From: Algibacter sp045066735 | GTDB taxonomy: Bacteria > Bacteroidota > Bacteroidia > Flavobacteriales > Flavobacteriaceae | Assembly (NCBI RefSeq): GCF_045066735.1 | Contig: NZ_JBISHH010000024.1 | Span: 124,001-188,000 of the forward strand | Direction of reading: 5' to 3' | DNA: 64,000 nt | Part shown: in pieces, positions 17,614 to 25,571 of the stretch | Layout of the letters: the number at the start of each line of letters is the position of its first letter | How positions within the stretch are numbered: the stretch's first letter is position 1 | Position numbers and translations under genes: made by a program | The notes under the pieces: generated by a model | The model's database searches: none | Told to the model about the DNA's origin: nothing | Seen by the model: the letters and a program-made list of their open reading frames with translations, nothing else

Positions 17614-17839
17614 TAAACAGCTTAATCCGTTTATTAGATTTTCATCCATTGCACTTCAAATGGGGTTAACCATTTATTTAGGCAGTAAATTAGGTGAATG
17701 GCTCGATGTAAAATTTAATAACACCAACCAGCTCTATTACAAAATAGTTACTCTAGCTGCTGTTTTTATTGCCATGTATGCGGTTATCAAGCAAGTACTC
17801 AATTTAACGAACAGCGATAAAACAAAAAACAAACCTTAA
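17588..17839 (+). CDS. AtpZ/AtpI-family F0F1 ATP synthase accessory membrane protein
   Basis: 83 residues with two transmembrane helices (about 15-35 and 48-68). The first contains ALQMGLTIYLGSKLGEWLD, the glycine-rich helix typical of AtpZ-type proteins. These small proteins precede F0 genes in many bacteria and have been linked to c-ring assembly or Mg2+ supply. It overlaps the bactofilin gene upstream and shares a base with the next gene (TAATG), so translation is likely coupled. Confidence 0.82.
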   Translation: MPDNKKQSNKQLNPFIRFSSIALQMGLTIYLGSKLGEWLDVKFNNTNQLYYKIVTLAAVFIAMYAVIKQVLNLTNSDKTKNKP

Positions 17840-18210
17840 TGATTAAGCGTATTTTAATTGTAGCTGCTATTCTTTTAGCATTATTTTTAACAGCCTACAA
17901 TCTTCAAAATCACCTAACAACCGAAACGCTTTCGTTTTCGTTACTTTCTGTATATTTATTTCATTTAATAGCTGCTGTTATAGTCTATGTTACCGTAGAA
18001 CTTGTTGCAGAAAAATTACCCAACCAAGCAGGTTATGCCTATTTAACATTAATGTTTTTTAAAATTGGCGCTTTTGTTTTAATCTTTCAATCTTCGGTTT
18101 TTGCTAACGATAATTTGACGCAAATGGAACGTATTGGATTGGTAATTCCATTATTCCTGTTTTTAATCACAGAAGCTATAGCTGTTTCAAAGCTCTTAAA
18201 CAGTAAGTAA
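17839..18210 (+). CDS. Four-helix membrane protein of the ATP synthase cluster (DUF6168-type), function unknown
   Basis: 123 residues, nearly all hydrophobic, with four predicted helices at about 5-22, 35-57, 68-88 and 98-118. It sits where AtpI is found in other operons, between AtpZ and subunit a, and by position could assist F0 assembly. I recognise it as a flavobacterial conserved family but know no demonstrated function. A candidate promoter for atpB lies in the 135-bp gap downstream, so this gene may belong to the sprE-bactofilin transcript. Confidence 0.75.
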   Translation: MIKRILIVAAILLALFLTAYNLQNHLTTETLSFSLLSVYLFHLIAAVIVYVTVELVAEKLPNQAGYAYLTLMFFKIGAFVLIFQSSVFANDNLTQMERIGLVIPLFLFLITEAIAVSKLLNSK

Positions 18211-18274
18211 TTACTAACTTTTTAAGAATTCTTTAAGAATTTTCTATTCTTAGAAAATCTAATAAAAAAAAGGC

Positions 18275-18304
18275 TTTACTTTTTTAAATTATTACTTACA
18301 TTTG
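18275..18304 (+). promoter_or_regulatory. Candidate promoter of the ATP synthase operon
   Basis: TACATTTG at 18297-18304 is a full -7 match. At the expected 19-base spacing upstream lies TTT (18275-18277) in place of TTG. It precedes the atpB start by about 40 bases. Confidence 0.5.
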
Positions 18305-18345
18305 CACAAAATTTACAGAGCATAAATTTATTAGTTACAAAAAGT

Positions 18346-19461
18346 ATGATGGTGGCAAAAAAATCTATCAATTTTATAGCAGTTTTAGTTTTAGCATTGT
18401 TTTCTATATCTTCTTATGGAGATGATGCACAGCATGAACCTGGAAACAAAGTAGATACAGCAGAAGAAATTAATGAATATATTGCACATCACTTAAAGGA
18501 TTCGCACGATTTTCATTTTTACACGCACAACGAATCTGGAACACACTACAGTTTTCCTTTACCTGTAATTGTTTGGACTAGCAATGGTTTAAAAACATTT
18601 ATGTCTTCTGAATTTCATCATGACGATGCCGGTAAGGTAATCGTTGATAAAGGTGATACTAAACTAGTAAAACTTCACAGTAAAATATACGAATTAGAAA
18701 GTGGGGCTTCTACAATTAGCTTTGATGAAGATCACCACGCAACTAACGCGCACAAAGTTCTAGACTTCTCGATAACAAAATCTGTTTTCGGAATGTTATT
18801 AACTGGTATCCTAATGCTATTAGGTTTTGGTGCTTTAGCTAGAGGATACAAAAAAGGAAAAACGATTCCAAAAGGATTTTCTAGAGTATTAGAGCCTTTA
18901 GTAATCTACGTTCGTGACGAGATAGCAAAACCAAATATTGGAGAGAAAAAGTACCGTAAATTTATGGGCTTCTTACTAACCGTATTCTTTTTTATCTGGA
19001 TATTAAACTTATTAGGTTTAACACCTCTTGGATTTAACGTAACAGGCCAAATAGCGGTAACAGCATGTTTAGCATTATTTACAGTTATTATCTATATGTT
19101 TAGTGGTACTAAAGACTTTTGGGCACACACCTTATGGATGCCAGGAGTTCCTTATATATTACGCCCTATTTTAGCCGTTATTGAGCTAGTTGGTTTCGTA
19201 ATTATTAAACCTTTCTCATTATTAATACGTTTATTCGCAAACATTACTGCGGGTCACTTTGTTGTAATGAGCCTTATTGCATTAACAATTACATTAAAAG
19301 CATCTTTCGGACCTGTGGTTTCTACAGGAATGTCGTTAGCATTATCATTATTTATAATGGTAATTGAGATATTAGTAGCGTTTTTACAAGCGTTTATTTT
19401 CACGATGTTATCATCTTTATTTATTGGTATGGCTGTCGAAGAACACGACGATCACCACTAA
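18346..19461 (+). CDS. atpB: ATP synthase F0 subunit a
   Basis: 371 residues. It has a signal-like first helix and then a long histidine-rich, Asp/Glu-rich periplasmic segment (about 26-140) typical of Bacteroidota subunit a and absent from E. coli. The conserved membrane domain follows. Arg295 in LLIRLFANITAGH corresponds to the essential stator arginine (E. coli Arg210) facing the c-ring. Subunit a provides the proton half-channels. It is the first core gene of the operon here. Confidence 0.95.
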   Translation: MMVAKKSINFIAVLVLALFSISSYGDDAQHEPGNKVDTAEEINEYIAHHLKDSHDFHFYTHNESGTHYSFPLPVIVWTSNGLKTFMSSEFHHDDAGKVIVDKGDTKLVKLHSKIYELESGASTISFDEDHHATNAHKVLDFSITKSVFGMLLTGILMLLGFGALARGYKKGKTIPKGFSRVLEPLVIYVRDEIAKPNIGEKKYRKFMGFLLTVFFFIWILNLLGLTPLGFNVTGQIAVTACLALFTVIIYMFSGTKDFWAHTLWMPGVPYILRPILAVIELVGFVIIKPFSLLIRLFANITAGHFVVMSLIALTITLKASFGPVVSTGMSLALSLFIMVIEILVAFLQAFIFTMLSSLFIGMAVEEHDDHH

Positions 19462-19543
19462 TAAATAAAAAAACATGATTTCGATGTATGTTGAAATCCA
19501 AAACAGAATTTGTTTAATTAATATTTATAAAAATCAAATTAGT

Positions 19544-19732
19544 ATGTACAATTTAATTGGAGCAGGATTAATCGTTATCGGTGGTGGTATCGGATTAGGT
19601 CAAATTGGTGGTAAAGCAATGGAAGGTATTGCTCGTCAACCTGAAGCAGCTGGAAAAATCCAAACTGCAATGATCATCATTGGAGCCTTATTAGAAGGTT
19701 TAGCATTCGGTGCATTAATCTTAGGGAAATAA
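19544..19732 (+). CDS. atpE: ATP synthase F0 subunit c
   Basis: 62 residues from the ATG at 19544. An in-frame ATG at 19475 would add 23 polar residues before the first helix and was rejected. The two helices are joined by the conserved polar loop ARQPEA. The ion-binding carboxylate is Glu51 in ALLEGLAFG. The Ser/Thr that follows the Glu in sodium-type c subunits is missing, so the ring is probably proton-specific. It is followed by a terminator-like hairpin before atpF. Confidence 0.95.
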   Translation: MYNLIGAGLIVIGGGIGLGQIGGKAMEGIARQPEAAGKIQTAMIIIGALLEGLAFGALILGK

Positions 19733-19751
19733 GAATTTCCTAAAAAACAAA

Positions 19752-19796
19752 AAAAAACAGATTCCTGTAACGGTTGGTTGCAGGACCTGTTTTTTA
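19752..19796 (+). terminator. Terminator-like hairpin between atpE and atpF
   Basis: AAAAAACAG...CCTG, a 13-base loop, then CAGG..CTGTTTTTT, followed by a T run. It has the form of an intrinsic terminator but lies inside the ATP synthase operon, directly after the subunit c gene. It could act as a partial terminator or as a 3' stabiliser raising atpE mRNA, since c is needed in about ten copies. Confidence 0.65.
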
Positions 19797-19836
19797 AATT
19801 AAACAAAAACAAATAACAACTAATTTATAGTTTTAC

Positions 19837-20337
19837 ATGGATCAGTTATTACATGATTTTTCGCCAGGCTTATTTTTTATGCAAGCCATTATCTTATTAA
19901 TATTAATAGTATTAATGAGAAAATTTGCTTGGAAACCAATTCTAGACTCTTTACAGACTAGAGAAGATGGTATCCAAAACGCATTAGATTCTGCCGAAAA
20001 AGCAAAATTAGAAATGCAAAACCTTCAAGCAGATAACCAAAAGTTATTACAAGAGGCTAGAGCAGAACGCGAAGAAATGCTTAAAGAAGCACGCGAGATG
20101 AAAAACAAAATGATTGAGGATGCTAAATCTGAAGCAGAAGGTCAAGCCAATAAAATGATAGCTCAAGCACAAGCTGCTATCGACGGTGAAAAGAAAGCCG
20201 CTTTAGCCGAACTTAAAAACCACGTTGCTGGTATTTCTCTAGAAATTGCCGAAAAAGTAATGCGTACTGAATTATCTAACAAAGACAAGCAATTACAATT
20301 GGTTGAAACGATGTTAGCTGAAAAATCATTAAACTAA
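19837..20337 (+). CDS. atpF: ATP synthase F0 subunit b
   Basis: 166 residues. One N-terminal transmembrane helix (about 12-30, FFMQAIILLILIVLMR) is followed by a long charged coiled coil (about 35-150, many Ala/Glu/Lys heptads). This is the standard peripheral stalk that joins F0 to F1. The length is normal. It follows the intergenic hairpin after atpE and precedes atpH by 6 bp. Confidence 0.95.
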   Translation: MDQLLHDFSPGLFFMQAIILLILIVLMRKFAWKPILDSLQTREDGIQNALDSAEKAKLEMQNLQADNQKLLQEARAEREEMLKEAREMKNKMIEDAKSEAEGQANKMIAQAQAAIDGEKKAALAELKNHVAGISLEIAEKVMRTELSNKDKQLQLVETMLAEKSLN

Positions 20338-20343
20338 ATTATA

Positions 20344-20880
20344 ATGGCGGGAGCAAGAGCAGCAATACGTTACGCTAAAGCATTATTAAGTTTAGCATCA
20401 GATCAAAACGCAGCAGATATTGTTGGTAATGATATGAAGCTAATCTCTAATACTTTGGCAACAAGTAAAGATTTAAGCGAAGCACTTCAAAGCCCTGTAA
20501 TTCCTTCTTCAATTAAAAAATCGACTTTATTAGAAGTTTTTAAAAACTCTAATATATTAACCAATAATTTAATTGATACCTTAATCACTAACAATAGAAT
20601 TAATATTTTAGGCGATGTTGCTATAAAATATAGCCAATTGTTAGATAACTCAAAAGGTGTTGAAGTAGCAACGGTTACTACAGCAGTAGAACTAACAGCT
20701 GCGTTAAAGGAAACTGTTTTAGCTAAAGCTAAAACACTTACAGGTAAAAATGTTGAAGTAGAAAACATTATAGATGAAAGCATTTTAGGTGGTTTCATTT
20801 TACGCATAGGCGACTTACAATACAACGCAAGTATTGCCAACCAGCTTAGCAAATTAAAAAGAGAATTTACATTAAACTAA
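20344..20880 (+). CDS. atpH: ATP synthase F1 subunit delta
   Basis: 178 residues. It begins AGARAAIRYAKALLSLA, the typical delta/OSCP N-terminus, and has the conserved C-terminal IIDESILGGFILRIGD. It links the top of the alpha3-beta3 head to the b stalk. Spaced 6 bp after atpF and 27 bp before atpA. Confidence 0.95.
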   Translation: MAGARAAIRYAKALLSLASDQNAADIVGNDMKLISNTLATSKDLSEALQSPVIPSSIKKSTLLEVFKNSNILTNNLIDTLITNNRINILGDVAIKYSQLLDNSKGVEVATVTTAVELTAALKETVLAKAKTLTGKNVEVENIIDESILGGFILRIGDLQYNASIANQLSKLKREFTLN

Positions 20881-20907
20881 GGTCTTTAGATCTAAATAAA
20901 CAATAAG

Positions 20908-22488
20908 ATGGCAGAAGTAAAACCAGCTGAAATATCAGCAATCTTAAAACAACAACTATCAGGTTTTGAAGCAAGCGCTTCATTAGACGAGGTAGGAACT
21001 GTATTAACAGTAGGTGACGGTATTGTACGTGCTTACGGATTAGCTAATGCACAATATGGTGAATTAGTAGAATTCGAAGGTGGTGCAGAAGGTATCGTAC
21101 TTAACCTTGAAGAAGATAATGTAGGTATTGTACTTTTAGGAACTTCAGTAGGAGTTAGAGAAGGTTCTACAGTAAAACGTACTAACCGTATTGCTTCTAT
21201 TAATGTAGGAGAAGGTATTGTTGGTCGTGTTGTAGATACTTTAGGTAACCCAATTGATGGTAAAGGACCAATTTCTGGTACTACTTACGAGATGCCTTTA
21301 GAGCGTAAAGCTCCTGGTGTTATCTATAGAGAGCCAGTTACAGAGCCATTACAAACGGGTATTAAAGCAATTGATGCTATGATCCCGGTTGGTAGAGGTC
21401 AACGTGAGTTGGTAATTGGTGACAGACAAACAGGTAAAACTGCAGTTTGTATTGATGCTATCTTAAATCAAAAAGAATTTTACGATGCAGGTGAGCCTGT
21501 ATATTGTATATACGTTGCTGTAGGACAAAAAGCTTCAACAGTAGCACTTATTGCTAAAACTTTAGAAGAAAAAGGCGCTTTAGCTTATACTACAATAGTA
21601 GCTGCAAATGCATCAGATCCTGCTGCAATGCAAGTTTACGCACCATTTACTGGAGCATCTATTGGAGAGTATTTCAGAGATACTGGTAGACCAGCTTTAA
21701 TTGTTTTTGATGATTTATCTAAACAAGCCGTTGCTTACCGTGAGGTATCTTTATTATTAAGACGTCCACCGGGACGTGAGGCATATCCTGGAGATGTATT
21801 TTACTTACACTCTCGTTTATTAGAGCGTTCTGCAAAAGTTATTAATAACGATGCCATTGCTAAAGAGATGAATGACTTACCAGAGTCGTTAAAACCATTA
21901 GTAAAAGGTGGTGGATCTTTAACTGCATTACCAATTATTGAAACTCAAGCAGGTGATGTTTCTGCTTATATCCCAACAAACGTAATTTCTATTACTGATG
22001 GGCAAATTTTCTTAGATGGAGATTTGTTTAACTCTGGAGTTCGTCCAGCAATTAACGTAGGTATTTCTGTATCTCGTGTTGGTGGTAACGCACAAATTAA
22101 ATCAATGAAAAAAGTATCTGGTACTTTAAAATTAGATCAAGCACAATACCGTGAGCTAGAAGCTTTCGCTAAGTTTGGTTCAGATTTAGATGCAGTAACT
22201 TTAAATGTAATAAACAAAGGTAAACGTAACGTAGAGATCTTAAAGCAAGGTCAAAACGATCCTTTTAAAGTAGAAGATCAAGTAGCAATTATCTACGCTG
22301 GTTCTAAAAACTTGTTAAAAGACGTTCCTGTTGAAAAAGTAAAAGAATTTGAAAGAGATTTCATTGAATTCTTAAACGCTAAGCATAGTGATGTATTAGC
22401 TACTTTAAAAGCAGGCAAATTAACTGATGCTGTTACAGACACATTAATATCTGTTTGTAAAGAACTTTCAGCTAAATACAAAGCATAA
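20908..22488 (+). CDS. atpA: ATP synthase F1 subunit alpha
   Basis: 526 residues. The P-loop GDRQTGKTA and the segment PALIVFDDLSKQAVAYREVS are standard for alpha, and ATP binding here is non-catalytic. The C-terminal helical domain is complete, ending SAKYKA. It carries most of the regulatory nucleotide sites of the F1 head. A pair of hairpins lies in the 103-bp gap before atpG. Confidence 0.97.
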   Translation: MAEVKPAEISAILKQQLSGFEASASLDEVGTVLTVGDGIVRAYGLANAQYGELVEFEGGAEGIVLNLEEDNVGIVLLGTSVGVREGSTVKRTNRIASINVGEGIVGRVVDTLGNPIDGKGPISGTTYEMPLERKAPGVIYREPVTEPLQTGIKAIDAMIPVGRGQRELVIGDRQTGKTAVCIDAILNQKEFYDAGEPVYCIYVAVGQKASTVALIAKTLEEKGALAYTTIVAANASDPAAMQVYAPFTGASIGEYFRDTGRPALIVFDDLSKQAVAYREVSLLLRRPPGREAYPGDVFYLHSRLLERSAKVINNDAIAKEMNDLPESLKPLVKGGGSLTALPIIETQAGDVSAYIPTNVISITDGQIFLDGDLFNSGVRPAINVGISVSRVGGNAQIKSMKKVSGTLKLDQAQYRELEAFAKFGSDLDAVTLNVINKGKRNVEILKQGQNDPFKVEDQVAIIYAGSKNLLKDVPVEKVKEFERDFIEFLNAKHSDVLATLKAGKLTDAVTDTLISVCKELSAKYKA

Positions 22489-22493
22489 AACAG

Positions 22494-22531
22494 TTTGAAG
22501 TTATGAGTTTATACAAGCTCATAACTTCAAA
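22494..22531. repeat. Strong hairpin between atpA and atpG
   Basis: Perfect 14-bp inverted repeat TTTGAAGTTATGAG / CTCATAACTTCAAA with a 10-base loop, starting 6 bp after the atpA stop. It is followed by AT-rich sequence without a proper T run, so it looks more like an mRNA-stabilising or processing hairpin than a terminator. Confidence 0.7.
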
Positions 22532-22550
22532 TTTAAATTATAAAATTAAT

Positions 22551-22576
22551 GTCACTCTGAGGGCAATCGCAGAGTC
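22551..22576. repeat. REP-like palindromic element between atpA and atpG
   Basis: GTCACTCTGAGGGCAATCGCAGAGTC-like element (ACTCTG / CAGAGT arms at 22554-22559 and 22570-22575). It resembles the dispersed small palindromes of the form GTCAnnCTGAGCG...TCGAAG that I associate with Bacteroidota intergenic regions. Only one copy is seen in the window. Confidence 0.45.
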
Positions 22577-22591
22577 TTTATAAAATAAAGA

Positions 22592-23452
22592 ATGGCTAAT
22601 CTTAAAGAAATACGTAACAGAATATCATCAGTATCTTCAACGATGCAAATTACCAGTGCCATGAAAATGGTATCGGCTGCAAAGTTAAAAAAGGCACAAG
22701 ATGCTATTACAGCTATGCGTCCTTATTCAGATAAGTTAACCGAACTTTTACAAAGTTTGAGTGCCACTTTAGATGCTGATTCTGGTAGCGCATATGCCAC
22801 GCAACGTGAAGTAAAAAAAGTTTTAATTGTAACCATAACTTCTAATAGAGGTTTAGCGGGTGCATTTAACTCTAACATTATTAAAGAGGTTATCAAAATG
22901 ACTTCTGAAACTTATGCAAACCAAGAAGTATCTTATCTTGCTATAGGTAAAAAAGGAAATGACGCCTTTAAGAAAACCAATAATGTTATAGATAACAGAA
23001 GTGATATTTACGATCATTTAACGTTTGATAACGTTGCTGAAATTGCTGAGATGTTAATGGATAAATTTATTGCTGGCGAGTTCGATAAAATCGATATTGT
23101 TTATAATAAATTTAAAAATGCAGCAACACAAATTGTAACTACCGAACAGTTTTTACCAATTGTACCGGTAGAAGGCGAAGCCGCTAACGCTTCCGATTAT
23201 GTTTTCGAACCATCGAAATTAGAAATCGTAGAACAGTTAATTCCAAAGTCTTTAAAAACACAATTATACAAAGGTATTCGTGATTCTTTTGCAAGTGAAC
23301 ATGGCGCTCGTATGACGGCTATGCACAAAGCAACAGATAATGCAACAGAATTAAGAGATCAGCTTAAATTAACGTACAACAAAGCGCGTCAAGCAGCTAT
23401 TACTAATGAAATACTGGAAATTGTTGGTGGTGCAGAAGCATTGAATAATTAG
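22592..23452 (+). CDS. atpG: ATP synthase F1 subunit gamma
   Basis: 286 residues. The N-terminal helix MANLKEIRNRISSVSSTMQI and the C-terminal helix ARQAAITNEILEIVGGAEAL form the central rotor shaft. The segment TSNRGLAGAFN is conserved. It is the last gene of this cluster and is followed by an intrinsic terminator. The beta and epsilon genes (atpD, atpC) are not adjacent and must be elsewhere. Confidence 0.96.
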   Translation: MANLKEIRNRISSVSSTMQITSAMKMVSAAKLKKAQDAITAMRPYSDKLTELLQSLSATLDADSGSAYATQREVKKVLIVTITSNRGLAGAFNSNIIKEVIKMTSETYANQEVSYLAIGKKGNDAFKKTNNVIDNRSDIYDHLTFDNVAEIAEMLMDKFIAGEFDKIDIVYNKFKNAATQIVTTEQFLPIVPVEGEAANASDYVFEPSKLEIVEQLIPKSLKTQLYKGIRDSFASEHGARMTAMHKATDNATELRDQLKLTYNKARQAAITNEILEIVGGAEALNN

Positions 23453-23477
23453 AGAAAGTATTTAATAACATTTAAAG

Positions 23478-23511
23478 ACCCTTCAAGTTTTATAACCTGA
23501 AGGGTTTTTTT
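23478..23511 (+). terminator. Intrinsic terminator of the ATP synthase operon
   Basis: ACCCTTCA / TGAAGGGT stem with a 12-base loop followed by seven T residues, about 25 bp after the atpG stop. Confidence 0.85.
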
Positions 23512-23559
23512 CTTCTATTAATCCAACAAACATAATTATCGCCAAACATAGCAATAACT

Positions 23560-23567
23560 TATCTTTG
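23560..23567 (+). promoter_or_regulatory. Candidate -7 element for the flippase/dut/nucleotidyltransferase operon
   Basis: TATCTTTG matches TAnnTTTG, 48 bases before the TTG start of the flippase gene and just after the ATP operon terminator. Confidence 0.45.
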
Positions 23568-23615
23568 CTTAACGTTCGCTAAAAACGTACTTTTAACACC
23601 ACAAAACAACTAGCA

Positions 23616-25079
23616 TTGAGCGCACTAAAATCTCTTTTTAAGCAAACATTTATTTATGGCTTAGCCACGGTTTTACCGAGAATGTTAAGTTTTATGCTAG
23701 TACCTCTTTACACAACAGATGGCGTACTCTCATCGGTAAGCGAATACGGCGAAGTTTCGGTAATCTTCTCATACTTTGTGCTATTTAATGTTATTCTTGC
23801 TTACGGCATGGAAACCGCCTTTTTCAGGTTTTTCAATACAGAAGAAGATAATAATAGTGTAACAGGAACCTCTACAATATCTCTTGGAATCTCATCATTT
23901 TGTTTTTTTATAATTGCATTGATATTTCAAAACCAAATTGCCTCATTTATTGATATTGATGTTAAATATATCAATATTGTCATATGGATTTTACTTTTCG
24001 ATGCGTTAGTTATTATTCCATTCGCATGGTTAAGAGCAACCCAACAACCTATGCGCTATGCGATAATAAAAATTCTTAACGTCGCTATCAATTTAGGATT
24101 AAATCTATTTTTTCTACTTGCTCTTAAAGACTTATCATATTCTTACACTGCTTTCGGTGCTATTTGGCGGGATAATTTTGAAATCAGCTATATATTTATA
24201 GCAAACTTAATTGCAAGTGGCATAACGCTTCTATTAATGCTACCGTTCTATACCAAAACTAAATATGTATTCAACAAAGATTTGTGGAAACGAATGATGA
24301 AATACGCCTACCCTGTTTTAATTGCAGGCGTTGCTTTTTCCATTAACGAAACTTTCGATCGTATTCTATTGAAAGAACTGTTACCACCCAATATCGCTGA
24401 CAACGATATTGGTATGTACTCAGCATGCTATAAGCTTGCCTTATTTATGACGCTTTTTGCCACCGCATACCGTTTAGGTATTGAACCTTACTTTTTTAGT
24501 CACGCTAAAAGCGAAAATCCGCAAAAAAATTACGCAAGAATATTAGAATTCTATGTTGCGTTAGGCTCTATAATTTTATTAGGTGTTGTTGTTTTTGCTG
24601 ATATTTTGAAACCTATAATTGTTAGAAGTGAAGATTATTGGGAAGCTATGTGGGTAGTCCCGATAATTTTAATGGCCAATTTCTTTCTAGGTATTTATCA
24701 TAACCTATCCGTTTGGTATAAAGTCACTGATAAAACCAAATTTGGAGCATACATTTCCATTGTTGGAGCCATAATAACTCTAGTAATAAATATTATATTC
24801 ATAAAAAAATTCAGTTATAAGGCATCAGCAATTGCAACCCTATCTGCCTATGCTCTTATGATGATTTTATCTTATTACTTCGGAAGAAAATATTACCCTA
24901 TACCCTACAACCTAAAAAAAATACTAATGTATCTTATACTCTCCATTGGTCTGTCTATATTATCCTTTTATCAATTTAGAGCTAATTATGTTGTAGGCAT
25001 ATCGATGTTAATTGTATTTTTGGGAATCGTTTATTTTTCTGAGAAAGATGACATTAAAAAAATCTTAAAAACGAAGTGA
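23616..25079 (+). CDS. Polysaccharide flippase-like membrane protein (MOP superfamily)
   Basis: 487 residues with about 14 transmembrane helices. The TTG start gives M-SALKSLFKQTFIYGLATVLPRMLSF, the usual start of Wzx-type polysaccharide exporters (polysaccharide_synt family), so it was kept. The role would be transfer of a lipid-linked glycan across the inner membrane. It is not part of the large polysaccharide locus at the right of the window, which has its own flippase. It overlaps or abuts dut downstream and may serve a conserved envelope glycan. Confidence 0.85.
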   Translation: MSALKSLFKQTFIYGLATVLPRMLSFMLVPLYTTDGVLSSVSEYGEVSVIFSYFVLFNVILAYGMETAFFRFFNTEEDNNSVTGTSTISLGISSFCFFIIALIFQNQIASFIDIDVKYINIVIWILLFDALVIIPFAWLRATQQPMRYAIIKILNVAINLGLNLFFLLALKDLSYSYTAFGAIWRDNFEISYIFIANLIASGITLLLMLPFYTKTKYVFNKDLWKRMMKYAYPVLIAGVAFSINETFDRILLKELLPPNIADNDIGMYSACYKLALFMTLFATAYRLGIEPYFFSHAKSENPQKNYARILEFYVALGSIILLGVVVFADILKPIIVRSEDYWEAMWVVPIILMANFFLGIYHNLSVWYKVTDKTKFGAYISIVGAIITLVINIIFIKKFSYKASAIATLSAYALMMILSYYFGRKYYPIPYNLKKILMYLILSIGLSILSFYQFRANYVVGISMLIVFLGIVYFSEKDDIKKILKTK

Positions 25080-25084
25080 AACAA

Positions 25085-25519
25085 ATGCAAATAAAAATAA
25101 TAAACAAATCTAACCACGAATTACCGCACTATGAAACCATAGCGTCGGCAGGTATGGATTTACGCGCCAATATAACAGAAGCTATCACCTTAAAACCATT
25201 AGCAAGAACCATTATAAAAACAGGTTTATTTATTGAGTTGCCCATAGGGTTTGAAGCCCAAGTTCGACCACGCAGTGGGTTGGCTGCCAAAAAAGGCGTA
25301 ACCGTTTTAAACGCACCAGGAACCATTGATGCAGATTACCGTGGAGAAATTGGAGTTATTTTAACTAATATTTCTAATGAAGATTTCATTATCGAAAACG
25401 GAGAACGTATTGCACAACTCGTTATTGCAAAACACGAACGCGCAGAGTGGATTTCTGTTGAAGAATTATCTGAAACCTCAAGAGGTGAAGGTGGATTTGG
25501 AAGTACGGGCGTGAAATAA
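25085..25519 (+). CDS. dut: Deoxyuridine 5'-triphosphate nucleotidohydrolase (dUTPase)
   Basis: 144 residues from the ATG at 25085; a GTG at 25076 overlapping the flippase stop would add three residues. The trimeric dUTPase motifs are in order: AGMDLRA, PRSGLAAKKG, GTIDADYRGE, GERIAQLVI and the C-terminal RGEGGFGSTG that closes over the active site. It hydrolyses dUTP to dUMP and pyrophosphate, keeping uracil out of DNA and feeding dTMP synthesis. Normal length. Confidence 0.96.
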   Translation: MQIKIINKSNHELPHYETIASAGMDLRANITEAITLKPLARTIIKTGLFIELPIGFEAQVRPRSGLAAKKGVTVLNAPGTIDADYRGEIGVILTNISNEDFIIENGERIAQLVIAKHERAEWISVEELSETSRGEGGFGSTGVK

Positions 25520-25536
25520 AAAAAACAAAAAATAGA

Positions 25537-25554
25537 TTTCCGCCTTCGCGGAAA
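25537..25554. repeat. Small GC-rich palindrome (REP-like), upstream of the nucleotidyltransferase gene
   Basis: TTTCCGC-CTTC-GCGGAAA, a perfect 7-bp stem. A near copy lies at 40407-40422 upstream of purD. GC-rich against an AT-rich background. Confidence 0.6.
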
Positions 25555-25571
25555 TGAAAAAATTACTTAAT

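Noticed and set aside
19475..19543. N-terminal extension of subunit c
   Set aside because: It would put 23 polar residues before the first helix; the ATG at 19544 gives the standard c-subunit start.
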